64,000 nucleotides of DNA from Oscillospiraceae bacterium (GTDB taxonomy: Bacteria; Bacillota; Clostridia; Oscillospirales; CAG-272), in the NCBI GenBank assembly GCA_015063485.1, contig SVUA01000003.1, positions 1 through 64,000 on the forward strand, read 5' to 3'. Shown here in pieces: positions 29,151 to 39,109 of this stretch; position 1 is the stretch's first letter; every line of letters starts with the position of its first letter. The notes beneath the pieces are model-generated. The model was not told where the DNA came from. It searched no databases and was given only the letters and a program-made list of their open reading frames with translations. Position numbers and translations under genes: made by a program.

Positions 29151-29963
29151 TTATTTATTCTCAATGGATTTCAAAGCCTTTTTCAAGCTGAATTCGTTCT
29201 CCTCAAGCAGCTTTTCGCACTCGTCGTAAGGAAGCTCTGTTATTTCGCGTAGTATTCTTATCATTCTGTCGCGAAGCTTTATATTCGACGGACGGAGATT
29301 TATCATCATATTCTCATAAACGTGACCGAGCTTGACCATAACGGCGGTCGATATCATGTTGAGTACCATCTTGTGCGCACTTCCCGCTTTCATACGGGTA
29401 GAACCCGTTACGACCTCCGCTCCTGTATCGGTAATGATAGCGATATCGGCGGCTCTTTCTATGGGAGTATTCTCGTTTGACGAAAGAGAGATGCGCAACG
29501 CACCTACCTCTCGCGCCTTGTCAAACGCGCCGATAACGTAATGCGCGCCTCCCGCGACAGATATACCTACAACACTGTCAAGCTCCGAAATATCATACTC
29601 TGAAATATCGGAATACCCTGCCTCGCGGCTGTCTTCAGCGCCCTCAACGGCTTTTCTTATCGCGCTTTCACCGCCCGCTATAATACCTACGACGAGTCCG
29701 TGAGGAACGCCATATGTGGGAGGACACTCGGACGCATCAAGAACGCCGAGTCTGCCCGACGTACCGCAACCGACGTAAAATAATCTGCCGCCCTTTGCCA
29801 TGCGCTTGGAAATAGCATCGATAGCCTTTTCGATAGAGCCGAGAGCTCCCTCTATCGACATCGCGGCGTTTATGTTTTCATCTTGCATTACGCGGACCAT
29901 ATCGGCAATCGCCATTTTGTCGATATGCGTAGTTCTTTCATTTCTTACTTCTGTTTTTAACAT
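29151..29963 (-). CDS. murQ: N-acetylmuramic acid 6-phosphate etherase
   Basis: YVGCGTSGRLGVLDASECPPTYG, IAGGESAIRKAVEGAEDS, GSTRMKAGSAHKMVLNMISTAVMVKLG. Confidence 0.96.
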   Translation of the reverse strand: MLKTEVRNERTTHIDKMAIADMVRVMQDENINAAMSIEGALGSIEKAIDAISKRMAKGGRLFYVGCGTSGRLGVLDASECPPTYGVPHGLVVGIIAGGESAIRKAVEGAEDSREAGYSDISEYDISELDSVVGISVAGGAHYVIGAFDKAREVGALRISLSSNENTPIERAADIAIITDTGAEVVTGSTRMKAGSAHKMVLNMISTAVMVKLGHVYENMMINLRPSNIKLRDRMIRILREITELPYDECEKLLEENEFSLKKALKSIENK

Positions 29964-29975
29964 GATAGTTCTCCT

Positions 29976-31094
29976 TTAATCATTTTCTTTATCTGGCATA
30001 CCAGCGAGGCGTAGCGCACCAATTATCAAAGAATTCTTACAAAGATTCACTGAATAATTTTCTTTTGCGAGTATCTCACGGAGTGCACCTGCTATGATAT
30101 CGTCCTTCGTGCAAAGACCTCCGCAAAGCTCAACGCGTATGGGAGCTTTGCCGCTCGGCAAATACTTTGCCGCTCCGCGTATAGTCTGCGCAACTTTTTC
30201 AAGATCCGCAAAAAGTATCTTCTTTGCCACCCTATCGTCTTCAACATATGCGTTAAGAACGAGTGGAGCGTATTGCGCGATAGTACGTTTACCGCCTCGG
30301 TAAAATTCTCCAAGAGAGTCAAGAACGCGCTCCGTTCCGCATCTTTTTCTTACGGACTCATAAAGAGAGGTCTCCTCTCCGCTTCCATCCTCAAAGCAAA
30401 GTGCGGCGAGTATTGCTTCGCGTCCAAGCGAAAATCCGCTTCCCGCATCTCCAAGCAGGTATCCGTATCCTCCTACGCGGTGGGACTTTCCGTTTACCTG
30501 CGCAAAGGTCACACTTCCCGTTCCCATTATAACCGTTATGCCGTCGCCGCTCCCTAAACTTGCCGAAACAGCGTTCATGGCATCGCTTCCGTTTTTGACA
30601 CTCGCAAAGCCAAAGCGCGAGAGAAATTCGGTTATCTGTTCGCGCACACCCTCTGTCGTGCCTCCCGCAAGTCCCGCAAAGATAGAAATATTGCTCTTCG
30701 GAATGTTAGCGCATACCTCGGAGATGCCCTCTTTTATCACGTTGAGAGAAGCGTCTATTCCGATGTCGCTCGGGTTTGACGTTCCGAGAACTATGTTTCG
30801 GATAATATTTCCCTCCGAGTCAGCAAGCGCGAACTCGGTCTTTGTTCCGCCTCCGTCTATGCCGAGGAAGAATTTTCCCTCAACGTTCATGCTCAGAAGG
30901 TCGTCAACGTTCATATGCAAAACGGCGGCAAGAGCGGGAAGTATTACGGTAGGAGGCGCACCCTTTCCGCTTTCCCATTTACTTATCGCCTTCGTGGAAT
31001 ACCCCAACGCAAAAGCGAGATCGTTTTGCGTGATGTGCAATTCTTTTCTTCGCTGTTTTATGTTTTTAGCGATCATTTCTGTAATATTAGTCAT
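29976..31094 (-). CDS. XRE-family HTH fused to BadF/BadG/BcrA/BcrD-type (N-acetyl-hexosamine kinase-like) ATPase
   Basis: HTH IAKNIKQRRKELHITQNDLAFALGYSTKAISKWESGKGAP followed by FLGIDGGGTKTEFALAD, GSDAMNAVSASLGSGDGITVIMGTGSVTF. Confidence 0.88.
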   Translation of the reverse strand: MTNITEMIAKNIKQRRKELHITQNDLAFALGYSTKAISKWESGKGAPPTVILPALAAVLHMNVDDLLSMNVEGKFFLGIDGGGTKTEFALADSEGNIIRNIVLGTSNPSDIGIDASLNVIKEGISEVCANIPKSNISIFAGLAGGTTEGVREQITEFLSRFGFASVKNGSDAMNAVSASLGSGDGITVIMGTGSVTFAQVNGKSHRVGGYGYLLGDAGSGFSLGREAILAALCFEDGSGEETSLYESVRKRCGTERVLDSLGEFYRGGKRTIAQYAPLVLNAYVEDDRVAKKILFADLEKVAQTIRGAAKYLPSGKAPIRVELCGGLCTKDDIIAGALREILAKENYSVNLCKNSLIIGALRLAGMPDKEND

Positions 31095-31264
31095 TTTTTC
31101 CTCCGCTTGTTCTTTATAATTCAATTATATATCAAAAGACTACGATTTGCAACCTATTTTTTGTGGATATAATTAAAAAATCCACTATTAGTAGACTTTG
31201 GCGAGGTTTTTTTGCGTTGAAATAAATTTCGTATATTTTTTTACAAAAAATCACATACTTTTTC

Positions 31265-31293
31265 TTGACAATTACAATAAAAAGATTTATAAT
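31265..31293 (+). promoter_or_regulatory. consensus sigmaA promoter
   Basis: TTGACA-N17-TATAAT upstream of the 31367 gene. Confidence 0.8.
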
Positions 31294-31366
31294 AATATAT
31301 TGGTAAAGTAAATCTTAAGTTTTGCGCATGATTTTTTGTAAAAAGCGCAATGGAAAGGATCAATAC

Positions 31367-32566
31367 ATGGAAAAGAAAGAACGCAGAATAGGTACCGTTT
31401 CTCGCGGTATCCGTTGTCCCATTATAAGAGAAGGAGATGACCTGGCGGCTATCGTTACAGACAGTGTGCTTGAAGCAGCTGAATGTGAAGGCTTTGAACT
31501 TCGCGACCGTGACGTTATATCAATGACTGAATCTATCGTTGCAAGAGCACAGGGCAACTATGCAACAGTCGACGATATAGCTAACGACGTAAAGACCAAG
31601 CTTGGCGGAGAAACTGTCGGAGTTATATTCCCTATACTTTCGCGTAACCGCTTCTCTATATGCCTTCGCGGTATAGCTATGGGCGTTAAGAAGGTCGTTC
31701 TTATGCTCAGCTACCCCTCCGACGAAGTCGGAAATCAGCTCGTAAGCCTTGACAAGATCGACAAGGCAGGTGTCAATCCTTATAGTGACGTACTTACAGA
31801 GGCTCGCTACCGTGAGCTTTTCGGCGTAAACAAGCACGAGTTTACGGGTGTTGACTACGTTGAATATTACAGATCTATTATCGAAGGTTGCGGTGCTGAA
31901 GCAGAGATAATCTTTGCTAACCAGCCTAAAGCAATACTTGATTACGCCGACCACATCCTTACCTGTGACATTCACACAAGAGCGCGTACAAAGCGTATCC
32001 TTCTTGCCGCAGGCGCAAAGGTAGTTTGCGGTCTTGACGATATCCTTAACGCTTCTATAAACGGAAGCGGATATAACGAGAAATACGGACTTCTCGGCTC
32101 TAACAAATCAACAGAGGATAAGATAAAGCTCTTCCCACGCGAATGTAAGCCCCTCGTTCTCGATATTCAGGAGCGTATCCTTAAGGCTACGGGCAAACAC
32201 GTAGAGGTAATGGTCTACGGCGACGGTGCGTTCAAGGATCCTCAGGGTAAGATCTGGGAGCTTGCAGACCCCGTTGTATCGCCCGCGTTTACCGACGGAC
32301 TCATAGGTACTCCTAACGAGCTCAAGCTCAAGTATCTTGCGGATAATGACTACAAAGAGCTTTCGGGTGAGGAGCTTAAGAAGGCTATTTCCGAAAGCAT
32401 TCGTCAGAAGGGTGATAACCTTGTAGGTAACATGGCTTCGCAAGGAACGACCCCTCGTCAGCTCACCGACCTTATCGGTTCGCTTTGCGACCTTACGAGC
32501 GGATCGGGCGATAAGGGTACACCCGTCGTTCTCGTACAGGGATATTTCGATAACTATACTTCGTGA
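31367..32566 (+). CDS. coenzyme F420-0:L-glutamate ligase-like (CofE/FbiB family) protein
   Basis: GTVSRGIRCPIIREGDDL, RDRDVISMTESIVARAQGN, MVYGDGAFKDPQGKIWELADPVVSPAF. Confidence 0.75.
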   Translation: MEKKERRIGTVSRGIRCPIIREGDDLAAIVTDSVLEAAECEGFELRDRDVISMTESIVARAQGNYATVDDIANDVKTKLGGETVGVIFPILSRNRFSICLRGIAMGVKKVVLMLSYPSDEVGNQLVSLDKIDKAGVNPYSDVLTEARYRELFGVNKHEFTGVDYVEYYRSIIEGCGAEAEIIFANQPKAILDYADHILTCDIHTRARTKRILLAAGAKVVCGLDDILNASINGSGYNEKYGLLGSNKSTEDKIKLFPRECKPLVLDIQERILKATGKHVEVMVYGDGAFKDPQGKIWELADPVVSPAFTDGLIGTPNELKLKYLADNDYKELSGEELKKAISESIRQKGDNLVGNMASQGTTPRQLTDLIGSLCDLTSGSGDKGTPVVLVQGYFDNYTS

Positions 32567-32578
32567 TCTAAATAACGC

Positions 32579-32609
32579 AAAAAGCAGAGTCAAAGGGCTC
32601 TGCTTTTTT
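32579..32609 (+). terminator. intrinsic terminator
   Basis: aaaaagcagagtcaaagggctctgctttttt. Confidence 0.85.
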
Positions 32610-32627
32610 GTTCTGCAAATATAAAAT

Positions 32628-32710
32628 AAATTGCGGTTTGTCGGTGGCGAGTTAAAAACTCGCCACCGACTTCTATTCATTGCTCCATCTCACCGATAAA
32701 TCAAAATTTG
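32628..32710. repeat. 83-bp minimal TIR element
   Basis: aaattgcggtttgtcggtggcgagttaaaaactcgccaccgac...ccgataaatcaaaatttg. Confidence 0.9.
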
Positions 32711-32749
32711 AAATCTCAAATGCATTTTTGATATTGCTTTGACAAAAAA

Positions 32750-32778
32750 CAAATGGGAACTTAAAAAATTCCCATTTG
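32750..32778 (-). terminator. terminator-like hairpin downstream of M20 peptidase
   Basis: caaatgggaa...ttcccatttg. Confidence 0.55.
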
Positions 32779-32798
32779 TGATTACATATTATTAAATT

Positions 32799-33947
32799 TT
32801 ACAGATAAAGCGCCGCGAGAGCAAGTCTCTTTGCCTGCGAAGCAAGTGAGGAAATGATTCCGAACTCGTCGGTCGTATGTATCTTTCCGCCCATATTACC
32901 CATACTGTCAACAGAGGGGATACCTGCGGCAGACGCGAATGCGGCGTCTGTTCCGCCTGCGTTGGTGACGGGCTTCAGCTCACTAAAGCCACAGTTTTTC
33001 CATATTTCATTGATCTTATTGACAAGATCAAGATTTCTGTCGCAATATTCCATAGCGGGACGAACGCGCGGGAGTACCCAAGAGCACGTACAGCCGGGGA
33101 CTTTAATGTCCGCGCAAATTTTATCACAGAATGCCTTGAACTCATCAAGCTCAGCATTTGTGGCAAAACGCACGTTAGCAACAAATTTACATTCACCCGG
33201 AACTATATTGTGCTTCGTTCCGCCTTTTATAATAGCGCAACAGCAGGTAAGACCCTTGGGATCTTTGAATTTTTCAAGTTCGATTATCTTATATGCCGCC
33301 TCAAGTATCGCATTAGATCCGTTTGTAGCACAGCCCGCCGAATGAGCCTCGACTCCCGTTACGGTGAACTCAAAGGAAGCGATACCCTTTCTGCCTATGC
33401 ATACGCTATCCTTCATTCCGTTCTCAAGGTTAAAGAAGCCTATGCTTCCCTGCGCCTTTTCGCAGATGTGAAGGATCGTCGCGTCTCCGCTAAACTTTCC
33501 GCCTCCCTCTTCATCAGACTGCAAGTACATAGAAATAGGACGTTTCTTGTATCCGATCTTGTCAAGAGCGTCCATAGCCAAAAAGCCTACGATAAGACCG
33601 CCCTTACAGTCGGTAACACCAGGTCCGTAGATCATGTCACCTTCTATTCTAACAGGAGGATTGCCGAAAGAACCAACCTCATGAACGGTGTCCATATGAC
33701 CCGAAAAAGCGATAGGTGCTTCATTTGCATCGGGATTCATCGTGATAGTAACGACGTTACCCGCGCGCTCCTGCTCGAAGACCTCGACCTTCCAGCCGCG
33801 TTCGTTTGCGTAACGAATGAAATATTCTCCGACAGCATCAACACCTGCCTTGTAGTGCGTGGGGCTTTCGATGTTGCATACATCTTCCCAGATCTTAACG
33901 TATTCGTCGTTAAGCTCGTCGATCTTTTGCAAAAGTTTTTCTTTCAT
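32799..33947 (-). CDS. M20 family metallopeptidase (carboxypeptidase G2-like)
   Basis: FSGHMDTVHEVG, GPGVTDCKGGLIVGFLA, SDEEGGGKFS, GVEAHSAG, TNAGGTDAAFASAAGIPSVDSMG. Confidence 0.92.
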   Translation of the reverse strand: MKEKLLQKIDELNDEYVKIWEDVCNIESPTHYKAGVDAVGEYFIRYANERGWKVEVFEQERAGNVVTITMNPDANEAPIAFSGHMDTVHEVGSFGNPPVRIEGDMIYGPGVTDCKGGLIVGFLAMDALDKIGYKKRPISMYLQSDEEGGGKFSGDATILHICEKAQGSIGFFNLENGMKDSVCIGRKGIASFEFTVTGVEAHSAGCATNGSNAILEAAYKIIELEKFKDPKGLTCCCAIIKGGTKHNIVPGECKFVANVRFATNAELDEFKAFCDKICADIKVPGCTCSWVLPRVRPAMEYCDRNLDLVNKINEIWKNCGFSELKPVTNAGGTDAAFASAAGIPSVDSMGNMGGKIHTTDEFGIISSLASQAKRLALAALYL

Positions 33948-34061
33948 AATTGCCTCCAAAGGTATATATTTACCTTATGATTATAACATTTTTTGTTCCC
34001 ATTGTCAATAAAAACGAGGCAAAAAATAGCAATTGGTGATATTAAAGCTCGATATTCAAAA

Positions 34062-34280
34062 AAATTGCGGTTTGTCTGAGGACGCGATGAGGGATACTTT
34101 TTGAAAAAAGTATCCCTCAAACTCCCTTCAAAAACTTTCAAAAATAAGGTTTTGCATAGTCGTTATGGTTGTTTTTTAACTTTTTTAGGAAGTTTTTTGC
34201 TGCGGCATGAACTTGTTCATGCACCGTAGCGAAGCGAAGGTATTTTCAAAAAAGTGGAAATCGCGTCCTCGACAAACAAA
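34062..34280. repeat. TIR-bounded element with (GA)GGACGCGATGAGGGATAC core
   Basis: aaattgcggtttgtctgaggacgcgat ... atcgcgtcctcgacaaac inverted ends. Confidence 0.75.
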
Positions 34281-34313
34281 AAACCGACAGATTTTTGATC
34301 TGTCGGTTTTTTT
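34279..34313 (-). terminator. intrinsic terminator downstream of jag
   Basis: aaaaaccgacagatttttgatctgtcggttttt. Confidence 0.8.
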
Positions 34314-34315
34314 GT

Positions 34316-34966
34316 TTACGCTTCCTCGTCGTTCGAGAGGAATATAACTACCTTACGGTTGTTTTCCGAGCCGATGGAATTGGTGGAAACACCCTCCATG
34401 TTCTGTATCTCGGAGTGAATGATGCGTCGCTCGTAAGGATTCATAGGCTCGAGCATAACACTCTTCTTGTACTTGATGACCTTTGACGCCATTCTTCTTG
34501 CGAGAGCGCGGAGAGTTTCCTCTCTCTTTGCTCTGTAACCCTCGACGTCAACGGTGATCTTAACGTAATCGCCCTTTTTGCCGTCAACTCTCTTGTTTGC
34601 GGCAAGATTTGCGAGATACTGAAGAGAATCGAGCGTATCTCCGTGGTGTCCGATAAGGATAGCCGCGGACTCACCGCTTATGCTTATACGCTTTTCATCG
34701 CCTTCCCCGTCGGTCATTTCGACATCTGCCTCAATGTTCATATCACAAAGAAGCTTCTTTATAAACTCAAGAGCGTTTACCTCAGCGCCTACAGTGTAAG
34801 CAGCGCTTATCTTTGCATCTACCGCGCCTATACCGAACAGCCCCTTTTTAGGCTCTTCGATAACGGTATATTCAATAGCATCGGCATTAGGAGCGCCAAG
34901 CTCTGCAACCGCAAGAGCAACAGCCTCCTCGACCGTTTTTGCACTTGTAATAATTTCCTTTTTCAC
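34316..34966 (-). CDS. jag: Jag/KhpB RNA-binding protein (Jag-N, KH, R3H)
   Basis: VEEPKKGLFGIGAVDAKI, AAILIGHHGDTLDSLQYLANLAANK, MNPYERRIIHSEIQNMEGVSTNSIGSENNRKVVI. Confidence 0.95.
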   Translation of the reverse strand: MKKEIITSAKTVEEAVALAVAELGAPNADAIEYTVIEEPKKGLFGIGAVDAKISAAYTVGAEVNALEFIKKLLCDMNIEADVEMTDGEGDEKRISISGESAAILIGHHGDTLDSLQYLANLAANKRVDGKKGDYVKITVDVEGYRAKREETLRALARRMASKVIKYKKSVMLEPMNPYERRIIHSEIQNMEGVSTNSIGSENNRKVVIFLSNDEEA

Positions 34967-34987
34967 TTTAATGTTTCTCCGTATTTA

Positions 34988-36196
34988 TTATTCAGTGTCG
35001 TTTTCGGAATCTTTTTCTGTCTTTTCGTCGGTCTTCTCTTCCTTTTTGTCGTCCTTCTTTATAGGAGCGGCGGAGAGAATACCTTTTTTGTTAGCTTCCG
35101 CTTTTTTAGCGGCATCAGCTGCTTCCTGCGCTTCAAGTGCCTCGCGGCGAGTCTTTGCGGCTTCGGCAGTATCTGCGAAGTCCTCGTCGTCAATATGGTG
35201 GAGCGAACGAACTACTCTGCCCGACTTGTTCTTGGGCGTCTTTTCAACGCGAACGTTCATTTCCTTTTCAGCCGCCTTGTAATCCTCTTCGGTAAATACG
35301 GGGATAGGCATAGCTTTCTTGAGCACTGCCTGCTTAACTACACCGAGCAAGGATTTGAATATCCAGTATACGCCGATAGCAGCGGGAACGCTGAAAGCGA
35401 TAAAAACGCTCATCAAAGGCATTGTAATGTCCATCATGGTGTTGGAGCAACCCATTGCCTTATCGTCCGTTACAGGCTGGTAGGTAAGCTTGCGGGTTAT
35501 CTTCATACTGAAGAAGTACGCAACGAAGGTGAGTATTGGAATAAGAAGCAACCACCAGTTTTGAGCAAAGCTCGAAAATGCGAGTGTGGGCTCAAGACCA
35601 AGGTCGAACTTGCCAAGGAAGCTTAATTGAGGAACGTCAGTGATATCCTGAATATGCTCTGCGAAGCCCTCGATACCCGAATAAACGCCTATTCCGTGAG
35701 AATCGATAACGTTTCTTATATCGGAAGCAAGACCAAGGTTTCTCGCAAGGTCATACTCAGCGCCTGTGAAGCTCTTGGTTACGTTTGCGACTGCCGCGAT
35801 AGCGTCGGTAGACAGACCGCAAATATAGCGAAGAGGGTTAAGAACGATGTTGTAAAGAGCTATGAGGATAGGTAATTGGATAAGAAGGGGAAGACATCCG
35901 CCCATGGGGTTGTAGCCCTCTTTTTGATAGAGCGTCTGGATCTCCTGCGTCATTTTCTGCTGTGTGGGTTTGTCGTCCCTGCCCGCGTATTTTTTGCGGA
36001 TAGCCATTTCCTTGGGACGAAGCTTTGCCTGCTTAATTGAATTTTTCTGTTGCTTGATACCAAAGGGAAGCAGAATGATCTCAATAATGATAGCAAAGAT
36101 CAAAAGGGCGAACAGATATTGGTTGCCCATGATCCAGTTACAGAATTTGATCACATAACCCATTGGTATATTGATAATATCCCAGATCGAAGTCAT
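34988..36196 (-). CDS. yidC: YidC/Oxa1 family membrane protein insertase
   Basis: LLPFGIKQQKNSIKQAKLRPKEMAIRKKY, YQKEGYNPMGGCLPLLIQLPILIALYNIV; charged C-terminal tail. Confidence 0.95.
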   Translation of the reverse strand: MTSIWDIINIPMGYVIKFCNWIMGNQYLFALLIFAIIIEIILLPFGIKQQKNSIKQAKLRPKEMAIRKKYAGRDDKPTQQKMTQEIQTLYQKEGYNPMGGCLPLLIQLPILIALYNIVLNPLRYICGLSTDAIAAVANVTKSFTGAEYDLARNLGLASDIRNVIDSHGIGVYSGIEGFAEHIQDITDVPQLSFLGKFDLGLEPTLAFSSFAQNWWLLLIPILTFVAYFFSMKITRKLTYQPVTDDKAMGCSNTMMDITMPLMSVFIAFSVPAAIGVYWIFKSLLGVVKQAVLKKAMPIPVFTEEDYKAAEKEMNVRVEKTPKNKSGRVVRSLHHIDDEDFADTAEAAKTRREALEAQEAADAAKKAEANKKGILSAAPIKKDDKKEEKTDEKTEKDSENDTE

Positions 36197-36234
36197 CAGA
36201 TAATTTTCAGCTCCTTAAGATTTGGAGCTTTCTC

Positions 36235-36552
36235 CTATTCTTTATTGGGTGTTTCGTCATTGTCCTCCGTCTCTTTAAGAGCGGAAAGAGAGTCTTCTTC
36301 GCCATCCTTTGTATCTCGGCGGTATTTCGGTATCTTTTTTGGCGGAACGGGGTCATACCCACCCGCGCAAAACGGATTGCAGCGTAATATACGCCAAACT
36401 GTCAGTCCGAAGCCGACGAAAAAGCCGCGTTTCATAAACGCCTCAAGGGCGTAGGCAGAGCAAGTAGGAGTAAACCTACAGCAAGGATTTCGTTTAAGCG
36501 GCGATAGAAATTTCTGATAAAGCCGTATCAGCCAAGCGCAAACGTACTTCAT
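36235..36552 (-). CDS. yidD: membrane protein insertion efficiency factor YidD
   Basis: [50 protein letters not shown]. Confidence 0.96.
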   Translation of the reverse strand: MKYVCAWLIRLYQKFLSPLKRNPCCRFTPTCSAYALEAFMKRGFFVGFGLTVWRILRCNPFCAGGYDPVPPKKIPKYRRDTKDGEEDSLSALKETEDNDETPNKE

Positions 36553-36950
36553 TGTTTTTCGTTTTCCGCGCTCTTTGCGCGGTCTTTTTTCATTTCGAGT
36601 TTAGAAAAAGCAAATTCAAGCTCACGGGCAACGTCTGTGCTTTTGGCATCGTTTATTGCCTCGCGCGCGGTGATAACGATAAGAAAACCCGTTTTTAGTC
36701 CGTCGCGCACCTCGTCATACGCCGCGCGAATAACACGCTTTGCGCGGTTGCGCTCGACAGCACCGCCGATCTTCTTGGAGACTGTAAGTCCGAGCCTATT
36801 TACAAAGACCTTTTGCGGATGCTCCTTTTTCAGTCTTGCGGCGGCAAAGTCACGCAGAACGTAGACCGCGGTGTACTTCCCCACGAATCTCTTGCCCTGA
36901 CGGTATGCCTTATTATACAGATGATTTTCCGTTATCGCAATATTCTTCAT
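36549..36950 (-). CDS. rnpA: ribonuclease P protein component
   Basis: [48 protein letters not shown]. Confidence 0.95.
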   Translation of the reverse strand: MKNIAITENHLYNKAYRQGKRFVGKYTAVYVLRDFAAARLKKEHPQKVFVNRLGLTVSKKIGGAVERNRAKRVIRAAYDEVRDGLKTGFLIVITAREAINDAKSTDVARELEFAFSKLEMKKDRAKSAENEKQ

Positions 36951-37058
36951 TTTCTCTAAACCGTCCACATACTAAAAACCCCGATGCTCTAACAAAACAG
37001 TGAGGTCTGTTTTCAGGTCATCGGCGGTTTTTATGTTTTAAGCAAATTTACTTAAAAA

Positions 37059-37193
37059 TCAATAGGTCAGTCTTTTTCTGCCCTTAGCGCGTCTTCTCTT
37101 GAGTACGTTTCTGCCGTCAGCAGTAGCCATTCTCTTTCTGAATCCGTGTTCTTTTTTTCTCTGACGCTTTTTGGGTTGATAGGTTCTGAGCAT
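37059..37193 (-). CDS. rpmH: 50S ribosomal protein L34 (not in supplied ORF track)
   Basis: manual translation of minus strand: [44 protein letters not shown], 44 aa, with SD AAGGAGGTG upstream. Confidence 0.97.
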   Translation of the reverse strand: MLRTYQPKKRQRKKEHGFRKRMATADGRNVLKRRRAKGRKRLTY

Positions 37194-37409
37194 TGCGTTG
37201 CACCTCCTTAATTTTGTGTTTGATCTCGGACGAAAAAACGCCCAAGACCCTTACGGAAGCGTTTTGCTTTTCAGCCGAAAATACGCTTTATACAATGACA
37301 TCTTATATTAAACCATAAAATCGTTCATTTGTCAAGAGTTTTTTTGATTTTTTTTACCTTTCTTGATTTTTATTGGCATTTTTGCGCCGCAATTTGCGTT
37401 TTAAGAGTT

Positions 37410-37621
37410 AAATTTTTATTTGTCGGGGACGCGGGGAACGCGATGAGGGAGACTTTTTAAAAAAGTCCCCCTCAAACTCCCCTCAAAAACTTTCAAAAAT
37501 AAGGCTTTGCATAGCCATTATGGCTATTTTAAAATTTCTTTTAGGAAGTTCTTTGGGGCTCGACCCTTTCTTTCAAGAAAGGGTCGAACGCGTCCTCCGC
37601 GTCCCCGATAAACTGCAATTT
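37410..37621. repeat. TIR-bounded element with GGGGACGCGGGGAACGCG ... GCTCGACCCTTTCTTTCAAGAAAGGGTCGAACGCGTCC core
   Basis: aaatttttatttgtcgg ... ccgataaactgcaattt. Confidence 0.85.
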
Positions 37622-37634
37622 ATTTAAAATTGTG

Positions 37635-37663
37635 TTGACTTGCCGTCTTGAAAATGATATAAT
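37635..37663 (+). promoter_or_regulatory. putative sigmaA promoter of holA
   Basis: TTGACT-N17-TATAAT. Confidence 0.7.
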
Positions 37664-37699
37664 ATTATATGTATAAATTTAAGGTAAGGGAGTGAGCGC

Positions 37700-38731
37700 A
37701 TGGATATGATCAAAGAGGACGCCTTTAGAAAGCAGCTCAAAAAAGGAATATCGGGCGGTTTTTTGTTCTACGGCGAAGAGGACTATATGAAATCACACGC
37801 GCTTTCTATGGCTCGGCAGACCGTCTGCCCTGACACAACGTTCGCGCTCTTTAACGACGTGCGCCTCGATGCGCTCGATTACTCTCCCAATGCCCTCCTT
37901 GATGCCCTTATGCCCCCGCCTATGATGGCAGACCTTAAAATAGTAAGCGTTACGGGACTTTCGATCTCGTCAATGAGACAAAACGAGATAGAAGACCTCT
38001 GCGACGCTCTGCTTGCGCTAAAAGAATACGATTATAACGTGCTTATAATATCCATTCCCGCAGGACAGATAGACGAGGGAACGCCAAAATATCCCTCTGC
38101 CGCACTGAAAAAATTAAGCGCACATCTGACTCCCGTGCTTTTCGAAAGCATTTCAGGCGCGCGACTCGTCTCGTGGGTAGCAAAACACTTTGAGCATAAC
38201 GGTGTGAGTGCCGATGCAGACACCTGCTCGTATCTTATCGATCATTGCGGTCGCTCTATGTTTACGCTTTCTTCCGAAACCGATAAGCTTTCGTATTACG
38301 TTCTTCAGAACGGACGAAATACTGTGACGAAGGACGACATCAAAAACGTTTCTATAAGCGTGGTCACTACCGATGCCTTTACACTCGCAAACGCAATACT
38401 CGACGGCAGATATGAGGATGCCCTGAATGCCCTTTCGGTCATGCAATTCAGGCGCGTTGACCCCGTGATAATATTGTCCGAGGTCACGCGCGTTATCTGC
38501 GACCTCGTTTCTGTCAAATCCCTTATCGAACAGAACGTGCCGCAGATGGATATAGCAAGACTCCTCTTTAAGTCAAATGATTATAAAACGAAAATATACG
38601 TCAAGGGCGCGGCAGCAAAATCAATGCAAAGGCTTAAACGCGCACTCGAGCTTTGCTCCGAAGCCGATCTCTCCCTTAAGCTCTCCCCTCAAGGCTATAT
38701 CGCTATTGAAAAATTGATTTGCAGTTTATAA
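37700..38731 (+). CDS. holA: DNA polymerase III subunit delta
   Basis: FLFYGEEDYMKSHAL, DALMPPPMMADLKIVSVTGL, IDHCGRSMFTLSSETDKLSYYV. Confidence 0.9.
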   Translation: MDMIKEDAFRKQLKKGISGGFLFYGEEDYMKSHALSMARQTVCPDTTFALFNDVRLDALDYSPNALLDALMPPPMMADLKIVSVTGLSISSMRQNEIEDLCDALLALKEYDYNVLIISIPAGQIDEGTPKYPSAALKKLSAHLTPVLFESISGARLVSWVAKHFEHNGVSADADTCSYLIDHCGRSMFTLSSETDKLSYYVLQNGRNTVTKDDIKNVSISVVTTDAFTLANAILDGRYEDALNALSVMQFRRVDPVIILSEVTRVICDLVSVKSLIEQNVPQMDIARLLFKSNDYKTKIYVKGAAAKSMQRLKRALELCSEADLSLKLSPQGYIAIEKLICSL

Positions 38732-38822
38732 GGGACGCGCTTACTTTTCTTTTAAAAAAGAAAAAGTAAACTGGACTAACCTTACGGCGAGTCCTAAAGG
38801 AAACTAAACTTGTGGTTATTTA
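38732..38822 (+). repeat. stop-codon-anchored element after holA
   Basis: TAA|GGGACGCGCTTACTTTTCTTTTAAAAAAGAAAAAGTAAACTGGACTAACCTTACGGCGAGTCC. Confidence 0.7.
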
Positions 38823-38859
38823 TAATAATCGTTTGGAAAACTTAAATCTGATAATTTTA

Positions 38860-38986
38860 GGACAGTCGAGGACGCCTGACCCTACACAAAGTATGGAGAA
38901 AATCGTTTTTATATCCCTCGCCGTAAGGCGACGGAAAACGTTCAATTTTCATTTAACTCTGTAGGGACAGGCGTCCTCGACTGTCC
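38860..38986. repeat. long palindrome, GGACAGTCGAGGACGCC type with inverted central loop
   Basis: inverted arms, central ctcgccgtaaggcgacgg. Confidence 0.8.
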
Positions 38987-39029
38987 GTTTATTCAATTAA
39001 ACAATTAAAGTAAAGCAACATTGCTTCAA

Positions 39030-39109
39030 ATAAGGACTTCTTTTAGGAAGTTCTTTTGGGTTCGACCCTTTCTTTCAAGAAAGGGTCGAACGCGTCCCCG
39101 CGCGTCCTT
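39030..39109 (-). repeat. same element at the metH 3' end, with the stop position reading GAA
   Basis: GCA GAAGGACGCGCGGGGACGCGTTCGACCCTTTCTTGA. Confidence 0.8.

Noticed and set aside
32877-33980. 367-aa plus-strand ORF antisense to the M20 peptidase
   Set aside because: Fully antisense to a well-supported CDS, with no domain signature.
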